A stretch of DNA of 64,000 nucleotides from Sphingomonas metalli (GCF_014641735.1 NZ_BMIH01000003.1:310001-374000), one strand, 5' to 3'. Counted from the first letter of the stretch, positions 8,718 through 19,526 are shown. Made by a program: numbers and translations. The notes: generated from the letters alone by a model not told the origin.

Positions 8718-10198
8718 TCCCCCTCCACCATCGCGACCAGCGCCGACTCGTCCAGCCCGCCGGCGCGCAGGAACCCCTGGTACCAGCCGCAGCCCTCCGC
8801 CGTCAGCAGCGCGAGTTGCTGCGGCGTCTCCACCCCCTCCGCGATGACGCCGAGGCCGAGCGCGCAGGCGATCTCGATCACCCCGCGGATCACCACCCGG
8901 TCGCGGGGGTCGCCGGCGATGTCGCGCGCCAGCGCCTTGTCGATCTTCACATAGTCGAGCGGCAGCGCCTTGAGATAGGCGAGGCTGGAATAGCCGGTCC
9001 CGAAATCATCGATCGCCACCCGGCACCCCGCCCCGCGCAGTTCGGCCAGCAAGGCGGCGGCGCGGCCGAGTTCCTGGATCATTCCCGTCTCGGTCAGCTC
9101 CACGGTCAGCCGCCCGCGGGGGAAGCCGCTGGCATCGACGCGCGAGAGGAACAGCCGCGCAAAGCCCGGCCGCGCGACATCCGCCGCGGTCAGGTTGAGC
9201 GACAGCCGCAGTTGCCCCAGCGCGCGCGGCCAGGCGGCGGCCCGCGCCAGCGTCAGCTCCTGGATGTGGTCCGACAGCGCGATACCCAGATCGGCACGAT
9301 CGGCGGCGGCGAACAGCGTGTCCGCGCCGAGCGGGCCGAGCACCGGATGCGTCCAGCGCGCCAGCGCCTCGACGCCGCTGATCCGGCCGGTCGCGATCTC
9401 CACCTGCGGCTGGAAGACGATGCCGATCTCTTCGCGACGAACGGCGTGATGCAGGTCGGCGGCGAGCTCGTCGAGCGTCGCGACGCGGTCGCTGCCCGCG
9501 ACATGGACGGTGCCGCCGTCGCTCGCGCGCGCGGCATCCAGCGCGTCTAGGGCGTGCGTGACGAGCGCCTCGGGCAGCTCGCCCGGCGCGTGGCCGGCGA
9601 CGCCGACACGGCTGCCGAGCAGCACCGGCACACCCTCCACGTCGAAGGGACGACCCAGTTCGCGCGACACGGAAGCCGCGGCCGGGATCGCCGCCTCATC
9701 CGGCAGGGCGGCGAGGAAGCGGTCGCCACCCGCGCGCGCGACCACCGCATCGGCGCCGAGCGCGGCGGTGATCCGGCCCGCGGCCTGGGCGATGGCGGCG
9801 TCGACCCGCTCGCGTCCATGCGCGGCGTTGACGAGGTCGAGGCGCGACAAGGCGACCGCCACCACCGTCCCGCCGCGTCCCGCCGCGTGCCAGCCGGCCA
9901 GCCGGTCGAGCAATGCGGCGTGATCCTCGCCATCGAACAGCGATGCGTGCCGCCGGTCGCCAAGGCCGCCATGACGGGCGAAGCGGAGCGCCATCGCCAC
10001 CTCCGCTGCATCGCGGGGCGAGGCGAGGAAGGCATGCGCCCCGGCGCGCAGGAAGGGCTCGGCCGCGCCGGCGTCGCCGGTCAGCACGAGCACCGCCTCG
10101 CCCCGGGCGGCGGCGGACGAAACCTCTGTCAGCGCGGCATCTTCACGGCCGCGTGCATCGACCAGCGCCACGGAGCGTTCGGCAAGCATGTTCGTCAT
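8714..10198 (-). CDS. EAL-domain cyclic di-GMP phosphodiesterase with degenerate GGDEF
   Basis: A 494-residue cytoplasmic protein. The N-terminal ~120 residues resemble a receiver domain without a clear phosphoacceptor. The central GGDEF-like domain has AGGDRF instead of GGDEF, so diguanylate cyclase activity is unlikely and it may bind GTP as a regulator. The C-terminal EAL domain keeps the catalytic set: EALARW, LNLTAADV, ELTETG, IDDFGTGYSSL, VKIDK, AEGVETP and YQGF. It should therefore hydrolyse c-di-GMP to pGpG. The ATG at 10198 is chosen; a GTG one codon upstream and an ATG at 10189 are alternatives. It is coupled to the downstream DUF4440 gene. Confidence 0.88.
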   Translation of the reverse strand: MTNMLAERSVALVDARGREDAALTEVSSAAARGEAVLVLTGDAGAAEPFLRAGAHAFLASPRDAAEVAMALRFARHGGLGDRRHASLFDGEDHAALLDRLAGWHAAGRGGTVVAVALSRLDLVNAAHGRERVDAAIAQAAGRITAALGADAVVARAGGDRFLAALPDEAAIPAAASVSRELGRPFDVEGVPVLLGSRVGVAGHAPGELPEALVTHALDALDAARASDGGTVHVAGSDRVATLDELAADLHHAVRREEIGIVFQPQVEIATGRISGVEALARWTHPVLGPLGADTLFAAADRADLGIALSDHIQELTLARAAAWPRALGQLRLSLNLTAADVARPGFARLFLSRVDASGFPRGRLTVELTETGMIQELGRAAALLAELRGAGCRVAIDDFGTGYSSLAYLKALPLDYVKIDKALARDIAGDPRDRVVIRGVIEIACALGLGVIAEGVETPQQLALLTAEGCGWYQGFLRAGGLDESALVAMVEGE

Positions 10199-10277
10199 CA
10201 CTTCCGTTCGTAGACCCGCCCGCCCGCCGGCTCAATGCGGGCTTGCCGCCCGCCCCGCCTCGGCCTAGCTCCTGTCC

Positions 10278-11276
10278 ATGGCCTGTGCCCCGAGCCTGAC
10301 CGACATCCATGGCCGCACGATCCGCTACCTGCGGATCTCGGTGACCGACCGGTGCGACCTGCGCTGCCGCTATTGCATGGCGGAGCAGATGACCTTCCTG
10401 CCGCGTCGCGCCCTGCTGGCGCTGGAGGAGATCGCCCTGATCGCGGAGCGGTTCGTCGCACGCGGCGTCGACAAGATCCGCCTGTCCGGCGGCGAGCCCC
10501 TGGTGCGGCGCGACGTCAGCGAGCTGATCCGGCGGCTCGGCCGGATGGTCGGCCATGGCCTCGACGAGCTGACCCTGACCACCAACGGCACGCGCCTCGC
10601 CGAGCATGCGGGCGCGCTGGTCGATGCCGGGGTCCGCCGGGTGAACGTCAGCCTCGACAGCCTCGACCCCGATCGCTTCCGCTTCATCACCCGGCATGGC
10701 GACGTCGCGCAGGTGATCGCCGGCATCCGGGCGGCGCGCGACGCGGGGCTGCGCGTGAAGATCAACGCGGTCGCGCTCAAGGGGCTGAACGAGGACGAGC
10801 TGCCGGCGCTGCTGCGCTGGTGCGTCGACGAGGATCTCGATCTCTCGCTGATCGAAACGATGCCGCTGGGCGCGGTGGACGAGGATCGCACCGATCGCTT
10901 CGTACCGCTGACGGCGGTGTTCGACCGGCTGGCAGGACAATTCCCACTGGTCCGCGATACGCACCGCAGCGGCGGCCCCGCCCGCTATTGGCGGGTCGAG
11001 GGCAGCGCCACGCGGCTGGGGCTGATCTCGCCACTGACCGCAAATTTCTGCGACGGCTGCAACCGCGTGCGCCTGACCACCGAGGGCAAGCTGTATCTGT
11101 GCCTGGGGCACGAGGCGCATGTCGACCTGAAGGCGGCGTTACGCGACGGCGGTCTGGCCGCTCTCGACGCGGCGATCGACCGGGGGCTGGGCGTGAAGCC
11201 CGCCCGCCACGACTTCCGGATCGAGGCGGGCGCGGCGCCGGCGGTCGAGCGGCATATGAGCGTGACCGGCGGATGA
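10278..11276 (+). CDS. moaA: GTP 3',8-cyclase MoaA (radical SAM)
   Basis: Catalyses the first step of molybdenum cofactor synthesis, converting GTP to 3',8-cyclo-GTP with two [4Fe-4S] clusters. The N-terminal radical SAM motif CDLRCRYC (CxxxCxxC) is clear. The C-terminal cluster is present as CDGCNRVRL with a further cysteine in LYLCLG. The protein ends in Gly-Gly, which is essential for catalysis in the family, and 332 residues is the usual length. It overlaps nadK by ATGA, so the two are co-translated. No other moa gene is in the window, and no molybdenum-cofactor riboswitch is evident in the short 79-base upstream gap. Confidence 0.96.
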   Translation: MACAPSLTDIHGRTIRYLRISVTDRCDLRCRYCMAEQMTFLPRRALLALEEIALIAERFVARGVDKIRLSGGEPLVRRDVSELIRRLGRMVGHGLDELTLTTNGTRLAEHAGALVDAGVRRVNVSLDSLDPDRFRFITRHGDVAQVIAGIRAARDAGLRVKINAVALKGLNEDELPALLRWCVDEDLDLSLIETMPLGAVDEDRTDRFVPLTAVFDRLAGQFPLVRDTHRSGGPARYWRVEGSATRLGLISPLTANFCDGCNRVRLTTEGKLYLCLGHEAHVDLKAALRDGGLAALDAAIDRGLGVKPARHDFRIEAGAAPAVERHMSVTGG

Positions 11277-12052
11277 CCGACTATCCAAGGCGGGCGCTGG
11301 TGGCCTCGCCGACGCCCCCTGCGCGGGCGGCCGCCGCCGAGCTTCACGACGCCTGCGACTGGTATCCGGTCGAGGAAGCCGATGTGGTGATCGCGCTGGG
11401 CGGCGACGGGTTCATGCTCCAGACGCTCCACGGCATGCTCGAGCGGCGCAATCCGCCGGTGCCGGTGTTCGGGATGAACCTCGGCACGGTCGGCTTCCTG
11501 ATGAACGAGTGGCGGCGGCACGGGCTCGACGAGCGCCTGTCGCGCGCGCGGCCGTTCAAGGTGACGCCGCTTCAGATGACCGCGACGGGGATCGACGGCC
11601 GCATCCACACGCTGCCGGCGATCAACGAGGTGTCGCTGCTGCGCGAGACGCGGCAGACTGCCAATCTAGAGGTCACGGTCAACGATCGCGTCGTGTTGCC
11701 GGAGCTGGCGTGCGACGGCATCCTGGTGGCGACGCCGGCCGGATCGACCGCCTATAACTTCTCGGCGCAGGGGCCGATCCTGCCGCTCGGCTCGGCGATG
11801 GTCGCGCTGACCCCCATCAGCCCCTTTCGCCCACGCCGCTGGCGGGGCGCGATCCTGCCCGACAAGGCGCGCATCACCCTGCGCGTCATCAATGCGGGCA
11901 AGCGCCCCGTCTCCGCCGTGGCGGACCAGCGCGAGGTGCGCGACGTGGCGCAGGTCGACATCTGCATGGACCGCCAGCGCGAGCTGACGCTGCTGTTCGA
12001 TCCGGAACATGCGCTGGATGACCGGATCACGATGGAGCAGTTCATCGCTTAA
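11273..12052 (+). CDS. nadK: NAD kinase
   Basis: Phosphorylates NAD to NADP. I place the start at the ATG overlapping the moaA stop (ATGA), giving 259 residues, typical for alphaproteobacterial NadK. The catalytic GGDG motif is present in VVIALGGDGFMLQTLH. GMNLGTVGFLMNE, NEVSLLRETRQTANL and the substrate loop GILVATPAGSTAYNFSAQGP follow in the family order. A longer in-frame extension upstream is only the shadow of moaA. The moaA-nadK pairing recurs in sphingomonads and makes co-expression likely. Confidence 0.94.
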   Translation: MTDYPRRALVASPTPPARAAAAELHDACDWYPVEEADVVIALGGDGFMLQTLHGMLERRNPPVPVFGMNLGTVGFLMNEWRRHGLDERLSRARPFKVTPLQMTATGIDGRIHTLPAINEVSLLRETRQTANLEVTVNDRVVLPELACDGILVATPAGSTAYNFSAQGPILPLGSAMVALTPISPFRPRRWRGAILPDKARITLRVINAGKRPVSAVADQREVRDVAQVDICMDRQRELTLLFDPEHALDDRITMEQFIA

Positions 12053-12068
12053 GGGAGAGCGGCGCTTG

Positions 12069-12118
12069 CGTTCGTGCCGAACCACCTGCCCGTTCGTGCC
12101 GAGCCTATCGGGGCACTG
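12069..12118. repeat. Degenerate family E fragments
   Basis: Two close copies of CGTTCGTGCCGA (at about 12069 and 12091) with a following GGGGCAC resemble broken halves of family E. They lie in the 413-base gap between nadK and the convergent yjbQ. Confidence 0.45.
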
Positions 12119-12167
12119 TTCTTATTCGCCAAGCAGTGATCCATCGAGACTGAACCGCCGTAAGCCC

Positions 12168-12300
12168 AGCCCAGCGAAGGCGAGACCTTTGCGAATGGCC
12201 TGTCGTCATGCCGGACGTGTTCCGGCATCCACGGCACCGCAAACGCGCGATCCGTTGATCTTGCGGTACGGTGGATCCCGGAACAAGTCCGGGATGACGA
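12168..12300. repeat. Family A remnant plus family C palindromic element
   Basis: Bases 12168-12200 look like a family A half (CCCAGCGAAGGCGAGACC). Bases 12203-12300 are a full family C element: CGTCATGCCGGACGTGTTCC, then a variable centre, then GGATCCCGGAACAAGTCCGG and GATGACG. Other copies are at 44782, 48064 and 53905. Bases 12301-12465 show nothing I can identify. Confidence 0.75.
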
Positions 12301-12465
12301 GGGAAAGCGGGCCGCGTCGCGGCTTTTGCAAAGGCCCCGCGAAAGTTGCGATCTCCCGGTGAGGACGTGAGGCAGGGGCCGCAAAGGCCTAGCTTTCGAT
12401 CGGAGACGATTTTCGGGCAAACGGGGCAGACTTCAGCAACGGCGGACGGGCGACACGCCCCCTCC

Positions 12466-12882
12466 TCACTCCCCCAGCAGATGCAGCGCCACCTCGCGGC
12501 GATGCGGCCGGCGGCGGTGCTCGAACAGGTAGATTCCCTGCCACGTCCCCAGCATCAGGTCACCGTCGATCAGCGGCACCGACAGCTGCGTCGCGGTCAG
12601 GGCGCTACGCAGATGGGCCGGCATGTCGTCAGGCCCCTCGTCGTCATGCTCGTACTCGGTCGATTCCGGCGCGATGCGGGCGAAGTAGCGCTCCACGTCG
12701 CGCCGTGCGGCGGGCGCGGCATTCTCCTGGATCAGGAGCGAGGCGGAGGTATGACGGCAGAAGACGGTCAGCAGCCCCTCGTCCATCCGCTGCTCGCGCA
12801 CCCATGCGACGATCGGCCGGGTGACTTCGATCATGCCCTGGCGCGGCGTATCGATGGTGAGGACGGTAGTGGCCTGTCGCAT
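12466..12882 (-). CDS. YjbQ family protein (UPF0047)
   Basis: A 138-residue protein of the YjbQ/UPF0047 family; members have been reported to have weak thiamine-phosphate synthase activity, but the physiological role is unsettled. Family motifs seen: LLTVFCRHTSASLLIQENA, the acidic YEHDDEGPDDMPAHLRS loop, and LGTWQGIYLFEHR near the end. Conserved His, Cys and Glu residues fit the metal-binding site proposed for the family. It stands alone on the minus strand immediately downstream of tRNA-Asn on the same strand, so it may be partly read from the tRNA promoter. Confidence 0.88.
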   Translation of the reverse strand: MRQATTVLTIDTPRQGMIEVTRPIVAWVREQRMDEGLLTVFCRHTSASLLIQENAAPAARRDVERYFARIAPESTEYEHDDEGPDDMPAHLRSALTATQLSVPLIDGDLMLGTWQGIYLFEHRRRPHRREVALHLLGE

Positions 12883-12909
12883 ATCCGACCAACCCGCGAA
12901 GGGGGATGG

Positions 12910-12984
12910 TGGCTCCCTGAGTAGGATTCGAACCTACGGCCGCTCGATTAACAGTCGAGAGCTCTACCGCTGAGCTATCAGGGA
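12910..12984 (-). tRNA. tRNA-Asn (anticodon GTT)
   Basis: Read on the minus strand, the acceptor stem TCCCTGA pairs with TCAGGGA. The D-arm has AGCTCAGCGGTAGAGCT, the anticodon stem-loop CTCGACTGTTAATCGAG has GTT at the centre, and the T-arm has GGTTCGAATCC. Discriminator G is followed by an encoded CCA at 12912-12910. All stems close, giving a 75-base gene including CCA. Confidence 0.97.
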
Positions 12985-13001
12985 TCGTTGCCGTGGGCGG
13001 C

Positions 13002-13029
13002 TCTATAAACGGGCGAATGCAGGATGCAA
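13002..13029 (-). promoter_or_regulatory. Probable promoter of tRNA-Asn
   Basis: On the minus strand TTGCAT (13029-13024) and TATAGA (13007-13002) are separated by 16 bases, resembling -35 and -10 boxes. A GC-rich stretch of about 17 bases then leads to the tRNA 5-prime end at 12984. Judged by eye only. Confidence 0.55.
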
Positions 13030-13185
13030 CCCCGATTGCGCGGCATTGTGACTGATGCGTGTCATCGAATTTACCAGGCGGCGTGGTACTTCCTGAACGG
13101 GAGCCAAATCCGTTCATCAGCCGTTCCACAACCGGCAGCTAGTGCCGGGCGGTTCGCCGCATTGGCCGCGAACGGAGATGTCGAG

Positions 13186-13794
13186 ATGGCTTTTTCATTC
13201 GGCCGCAAGGCCATCGTGGCGATGATGGCCACGACCACCCTGCTCGTCGCGGGTTGTGCGACGGAAACCACCTACCGCCCGGCCACCGGCCAGGGCTTCA
13301 ACCGCACGGGCTATAGCGACCGGCAAGTCGAGCCGAACCGCTTCCTGGTCACCTTTGCCGGGAACAGCGTGACCTCGCGCGACACGGTCGAGCGCTATCT
13401 GTTCTTCCGCGCGGCGGAACTGACGCTGCAGCAGGGCTATGACTATTTCGTTATGGCCGATCGCGACACCAACCTGCAGAGCCGCACCTATTCGACGCCG
13501 GGCGCCTTTGGCGGTCCGTTCGGCTATGGCGGCTTTGGCGGCTATTGGGGCCCCTCCTGGCGCTATTACGGCCGCGGCTTCGGCTGGCGCACCTGGGACC
13601 CATGGTTCGGCGGCGGCTTCGGCCCGTGGGGCAACGACTTCGACGTCCGCACCATCGACCGCTACGAGGCATCGGCCGAGATCGTGATGCGCAAGGGGCC
13701 GATCCCCGGCGACAACATCCGCGCCTTCGACGCGCGCAAGGTGGTGGAGTCGATCGGGCCGAGCGTGGTGCTGCCGCAGGATCGCCGGCGCTGA
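13186..13794 (+). CDS. CC0125/CC1285-type lipoprotein
   Basis: A 202-residue lipoprotein. The signal peptide ends in the lipobox LVAGC with the lipidated cysteine at residue 24. The mature region contains a conserved RFLVTFAGNSVTSRDTVERY segment and AELTLQQGYDYFVM. An unusual Gly/Phe/Tyr/Trp-rich stretch (about residues 105-148, with GGPFGYGGFGGYWGP) precedes the C-terminal VRTIDRYEASAEIVM. This order matches the CC0125/CC1285 family of alphaproteobacterial lipoproteins, whose function is unknown. The start at 13186 is preferred over upstream codons because GGAG lies eight bases before it and the signal peptide begins there. It is followed by a strong terminator and is monocistronic. Confidence 0.85.
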   Translation: MAFSFGRKAIVAMMATTTLLVAGCATETTYRPATGQGFNRTGYSDRQVEPNRFLVTFAGNSVTSRDTVERYLFFRAAELTLQQGYDYFVMADRDTNLQSRTYSTPGAFGGPFGYGGFGGYWGPSWRYYGRGFGWRTWDPWFGGGFGPWGNDFDVRTIDRYEASAEIVMRKGPIPGDNIRAFDARKVVESIGPSVVLPQDRRR

Positions 13795-13815
13795 TCTGAC
13801 GCGACGCCGACGGCA

Positions 13816-13855
13816 AAAGGGCCGGGCTACCCCAGGGGGTGGTCCGGCCTTTTTG
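13816..13855 (+). terminator. Rho-independent terminator after the lipoprotein gene
   Basis: A long stem, AAAGGGCCGGGCTACCCC paired with GGGGTGGTCCGGCCTTT (with GU pairs), closes over a three- to five-base loop. It is followed by a T-rich run (TTTTTGTTT). It lies 22 bases past the stop codon. Confidence 0.88.
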
Positions 13856-13889
13856 TTTGAGCGGTTGACGTGAAGTCGATCCGAATCAA

Positions 13890-13990
13890 GCCCCTCCCCT
13901 TCAGGGGAGGGGTTGGGGTGGGGTGCCTCCGCAAACGCCGCGTTCGCGGAAGCGCCCCACCCCCGGCCCCTCCCCTGAAGGGGAGGGGTG
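13890..13990. repeat. Family D palindromic element (C/G-tract type)
   Basis: Outer arms CCCCTCCCCTTCAGGGGAGG at both ends are themselves palindromic. Inner arms GGTTGGGGTGGGG and CCCCACCCCCGGCC are inverted around a small GCAAACGCCGCGTTCGCG hairpin. The whole could fold as a cruciform. It is the only family D copy I noticed here. Confidence 0.8.
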
Positions 13991-14055
13991 ATTCAAACTC
14001 ATGTCATCCCATTCGGAATTCTCGGGGGGTGCAGGTCGCGCAATCGCCATTCGTC

Positions 14056-14132
14056 CATCCCAGCGAAGGCTGGGATCTCTGGCGACCGGAGCGCATCGGC
14101 CGAGAAAGGCCCCAGCCTGCGCTGGGGCGACG
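14056..14132. repeat. Family A palindromic element
   Basis: It begins CATCCCAGCGAAGGCTGGGA and ends CCCCAGCCTGCGCTGGGGCG, with a variable 30-base centre. It fills the space just before the end of secA. With the terminator and the family D element it accounts for most of the 389-base gap; I see no gene there. Confidence 0.8.
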
Positions 14133-14183
14133 TTTTGTGACGAACCGGACAATCGAAGTGCGGATGATCCGGCCCCCCTCACC

Positions 14184-16934
<2,751 letters not shown>

Positions 16935-17029
16935 GGGCGGATGTTCCTGATATGAAAGTAGGGCACGGGGCACCGCGACAGAGTGGCGGGCCTTCGGAAG
17001 AGAGCGCGGGCTGGGGGCGGCGCCAGGCG

Positions 17030-17287
17030 CTATTCGCGCCGGCGGCTGGCCCAGAGCGGGACGGTGGCGACCACCGGCTGCGCGACGATGCGCGGCATGA
17101 CGGCCGACATGGCCAGCCGCGGCCGCTCCGCCACCGGCCGGACGGAGAGGGCCGGTCGCGCCGGCCGGGCGGCGGGACGCGCGACGCTCGCCTCCGCCAC
17201 CGTCTGAACCGCCGCCGGCGCCCGCGCGCCCGCACCCAGCCCGGACAGGGCCGAGAACAGCGCAGACAGGAGGAGCAGCAGGTTCAT
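17030..17287 (-). CDS. Small putative exported protein, function unknown
   Basis: An 85-residue frame starting [16 protein letters not shown], a convincing signal peptide or membrane anchor. A low-complexity Ala/Pro/Arg/Val-rich tail with repeated AARPA- and VRPVA-like units follows. It has the same orientation as secA and ends 95 bases before the secA start. I recognise no domain. The composition could also arise by chance in a GC-rich region, so the call rests mainly on the hydrophobic N-terminus and location. Function not assigned. Confidence 0.4.
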   Translation of the reverse strand: MNLLLLLSALFSALSGLGAGARAPAAVQTVAEASVARPAARPARPALSVRPVAERPRLAMSAVMPRIVAQPVVATVPLWASRRRE

Positions 17288-17404
17288 GTGCCCCCGACAT
17301 AGGGGCGCGCCCGCGAACAGTCCATCCCGACACATGGTTAGCGGGATGGGGGCGCGTCGGGCCGGGGGGTGCCGGCTCTTGAGCTATGAGACATCACGAT
17401 GACC

Positions 17405-17472
17405 GTTCGTGCTGAGCGAAGTCGAAGCACAGGTGTGTCTCAGGCCCTTCGACTGCGCTCAGCGCGAACGGT
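17405..17472. repeat. Family E palindromic element (complete)
   Basis: The left half CGTTCGTGCTGAGCGAAGTC and the right half CTTCGACTGCGCTCAGCGCG followed by AACG are inverted copies. The centre is about 20 bases. It is the reference copy for fragments at 1-73, 1830, 2163 and 12069. Confidence 0.8.
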
Positions 17473-17519
17473 CGGAGGTGGGGCGACCTTCTGTCATCTT
17501 CCACCGACGCCGCCCCTTC

Positions 17520-17602
17520 CGTCGCCCCAGCGCAGGCTGGGGCCTCCCTGTTGGTTAGCGTTGCGGCGATACCGGGAGATCCCAGCTTGCGCTGGGATGA
17601 CG
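17520..17602. repeat. Family A palindromic element
   Basis: It runs from CGTCGCCCCAGCGCAGGCTG to GATCCCAGCTTGCGCTGGGA, with inverted halves. Together with the family E element it fills most of the 376-base gap between the small exported protein and argJ; no gene is seen in the rest. Confidence 0.8.
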
Positions 17603-17663
17603 AATTAGGAAGCCCGCACCGTCCCCGCTAGCATCGCGCCCCACACACCATTATCGGGACGCC

Positions 17664-18884
17664 ATGCAGACGTCTCCCCTCGCCACCCCCTTCCCCGCCA
17701 TGCCGCCGGTCGCCGGTGTCGAGCTGCGAGTCGCGCGGGCGCGGTACAAGGCGTGGGACCGGTGCGACCTCACCTTCGTGACGCTGGCCGAGGGTACGAG
17801 CGTCGCCGGCGTGCTGACCCAGTCGAAATGCCCCTCGCCCGAGGTCGAATGGTGCCGCAAGGCGCTGGTGCTCGGCCGGGCGCGGGCGCTGGTGGTGAAT
17901 GCGGGCAACTCCAACGCCTTTACCGGGCATCGCGGCCGGCAGGCGGTGGAGGCGATCGCGGCGCGCGTCGCCGGCAAGGCGGGGTGCCAGCCGTCTGACG
18001 TGTTCGTCGCCTCGACCGGCGTGATCGGCGTGCCCCTGCCCGTCGACAAGGCCGAAGCCGGGCTGAGTGCCGCCTTCGACGCGCCCCTATGCGACTGGCG
18101 GGCGGCGGCAGAGACGATCGGCACGACGGACACCTATCCGAAGGGCGCGTCCACCACCGCGGTCGTGGACGGGCGGACGGTGACGCTGGTCGGCATCATC
18201 AAGGGCTCGGGCATGATCGCGCCCGACATGGCGACGATGCTCGGCTTCATCTTCACCGATGCGGCGGTTGAACCCGGCTTCCTCCAGGCGGCACTGGCCG
18301 CGGCCAACGCGCCGAGCTTCTCGTGCATCACGGTCGATGGCGATACGTCGACCAGCGACACGGTGCTCGCCTTCGCGACCGGCGCGGCCGGGAACGCGCC
18401 GCTGACCGGCGAGGACAGCCCGGGCGCGGACGCCTTCCGCGCGGCGCTCGCCGACCTGTGCCGGCAGCTCGCCCTGCTGGTGGTGCGCGACGGCGAGGGC
18501 GCGACCAAGCTGATCGAGATCACCGTCGAGGGCGCGGAGAGCGACCGCAGCGCGCATCGCGTCGCGATGAGCATCGCCAACTCGCCGCTGGTCAAGACCG
18601 CGATCGCGGGCGAGGACGCCAATTGGGGCCGGGTCGTCATGGCGGTCGGCAAGGCGGGCGAGCCGGCCGAGCGCGACCGCCTGTCGATCCGCTTCGGCGC
18701 GACGCAGGTCGCGCGCGAGGGCCTGGCGGTCGAGGGCTATGACGAGGCGCCGGTGGCGGCGCATCTGAAGGGCCAGGAGGTCGAGATCGGGGTCGATCTG
18801 GGTCTAAGCGAGGGCCGCGCGACGGTTTGGACCTGCGACCTGACCCATGGCTATATCTCGATCAACGCGGACTATCGCAGCTGA
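17664..18884 (+). CDS. argJ: Bifunctional ornithine acetyltransferase/N-acetylglutamate synthase ArgJ
   Basis: Transfers the acetyl group from N-acetylornithine to glutamate (arginine synthesis, cyclic version) and may also use acetyl-CoA. The 406-residue precursor cleaves itself. The site is visible as KGSGMIAPDMATMLGFIF, with the nucleophilic threonine at residue 191 of ATML. Upstream VVNAGNSNAFTG, and downstream FSCITVDGDTSTSDT and GEDANWGR, are family signatures. The protein ends in an Asn-Ala-Asp-Tyr-Arg-Ser tail, as usual. No other arg gene is nearby. The ATG at 17664 fits the family start. Confidence 0.96.
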   Translation: MQTSPLATPFPAMPPVAGVELRVARARYKAWDRCDLTFVTLAEGTSVAGVLTQSKCPSPEVEWCRKALVLGRARALVVNAGNSNAFTGHRGRQAVEAIAARVAGKAGCQPSDVFVASTGVIGVPLPVDKAEAGLSAAFDAPLCDWRAAAETIGTTDTYPKGASTTAVVDGRTVTLVGIIKGSGMIAPDMATMLGFIFTDAAVEPGFLQAALAAANAPSFSCITVDGDTSTSDTVLAFATGAAGNAPLTGEDSPGADAFRAALADLCRQLALLVVRDGEGATKLIEITVEGAESDRSAHRVAMSIANSPLVKTAIAGEDANWGRVVMAVGKAGEPAERDRLSIRFGATQVAREGLAVEGYDEAPVAAHLKGQEVEIGVDLGLSEGRATVWTCDLTHGYISINADYRS

Positions 18885-19015
18885 TCGCCGCGCCGGCCGA
18901 CGGCGGGCGTCGCCTGCCGCCGCCCGATTTGCGTGCTGCAAACGATTATGGCATCATCCGTCTGCCGGGACACCCCGGATAACGAGGGCCCGGCTCCTTT
19001 TGGAGAGGATGGGCC

Positions 19016-19147
19016 ATGGACACGATCAAACATATCGGACGGGACGGCGCGATCCTGCTGGCATTCGTGCTGGCGGCGTTCCTGGTGACGCTGCTGGCGC
19101 AGTTCGCGGCGGACGTGATCATGCGGTTGGGCGAGATGATGATGTAG
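19016..19147 (+). CDS. 43-residue single-span membrane protein
   Basis: A short frame with a very good ribosome binding site (TGGAGAGGA eight bases upstream of the ATG). It starts MDTIKHIGRDG, continues with a hydrophobic helix ILLAFVLAAFLVTLLAQF, and ends RLGEMMM. The positive N-terminal side and the single helix suggest an inner-membrane peptide. I recognise no family. The Shine-Dalgarno quality and the clean charge-hydrophobic-charge design argue that it is real. It follows argJ by 131 bases and is followed by palindromic repeats. Confidence 0.6.
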   Translation: MDTIKHIGRDGAILLAFVLAAFLVTLLAQFAADVIMRLGEMMM

Positions 19148-19206
19148 CGGGAGGCGGGTGGCGGCAAGTCGCCGCGTCACCTCGCTGAGGTGCTGCTCCA
19201 ACACAG

Positions 19207-19240
19207 CGTCATCCCAGCGAAGCCGAGACCGTTGCAGAAG
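19207..19240. repeat. Partial family A element
   Basis: Only the left half is recognisable (CGTCATCCCAGCGAAGCCGA). It lies at the start of a 379-base gap whose main content is three palindromic elements. Confidence 0.55.
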
Positions 19241-19260
19241 GCCGTGGTCTGCCTCACAAG

Positions 19261-19359
19261 CGTCATTCCCGCGAAGGCGGGAATCCATAGTCTCTGACGT
19301 CTGCGAGCTACGCGGAAAGGTCACGCGCGTCTGGATCCCCGCCTTCGCGGGGATGACGG
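19261..19359. repeat. Family B palindromic element
   Basis: It starts CGTCATTCCCGCGAAGGCGG and ends CCCGCCTTCGCGGGGATGAC, matching the copy at 8184-8280 over both halves and part of the centre (CGCGTCTGG). Confidence 0.82.
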
Positions 19360-19380
19360 ATGTATTTTGCAACCGTCTCG

Positions 19381-19453
19381 CGAAGCCGGGGATCTTCCGA
19401 AACTGCCGGAGCGCCCACCAACAGGGGGCCCCGGCCTGCGCCGGGATAACGCG
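19381..19453. repeat. Family A palindromic element (diverged)
   Basis: It contains CGAAGCCGGGGATCTTCC and GGCCCCGGCCTGCGCCGGGA, a GG/CC-shifted version of the family A halves. Confidence 0.65.
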
Positions 19454-19526
19454 GGCTCGGTAACCCCGCCGGCCCCGTTTCACGCCGATCGAGCGCCGCG
19501 AGGATCACCCGCGGCGCCCGTGTTCC

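Noticed and set aside
13024-13185. Longer N-terminus for the lipoprotein
   Set aside because: It would place the signal peptide internally and overlaps the tRNA promoter region. The ATG at 13186 has a proper ribosome binding site.
16935-17333. N-terminal extension of secA in the same frame
   Set aside because: The family begins at [11 protein letters not shown]. The extension is low complexity and crosses another small frame.
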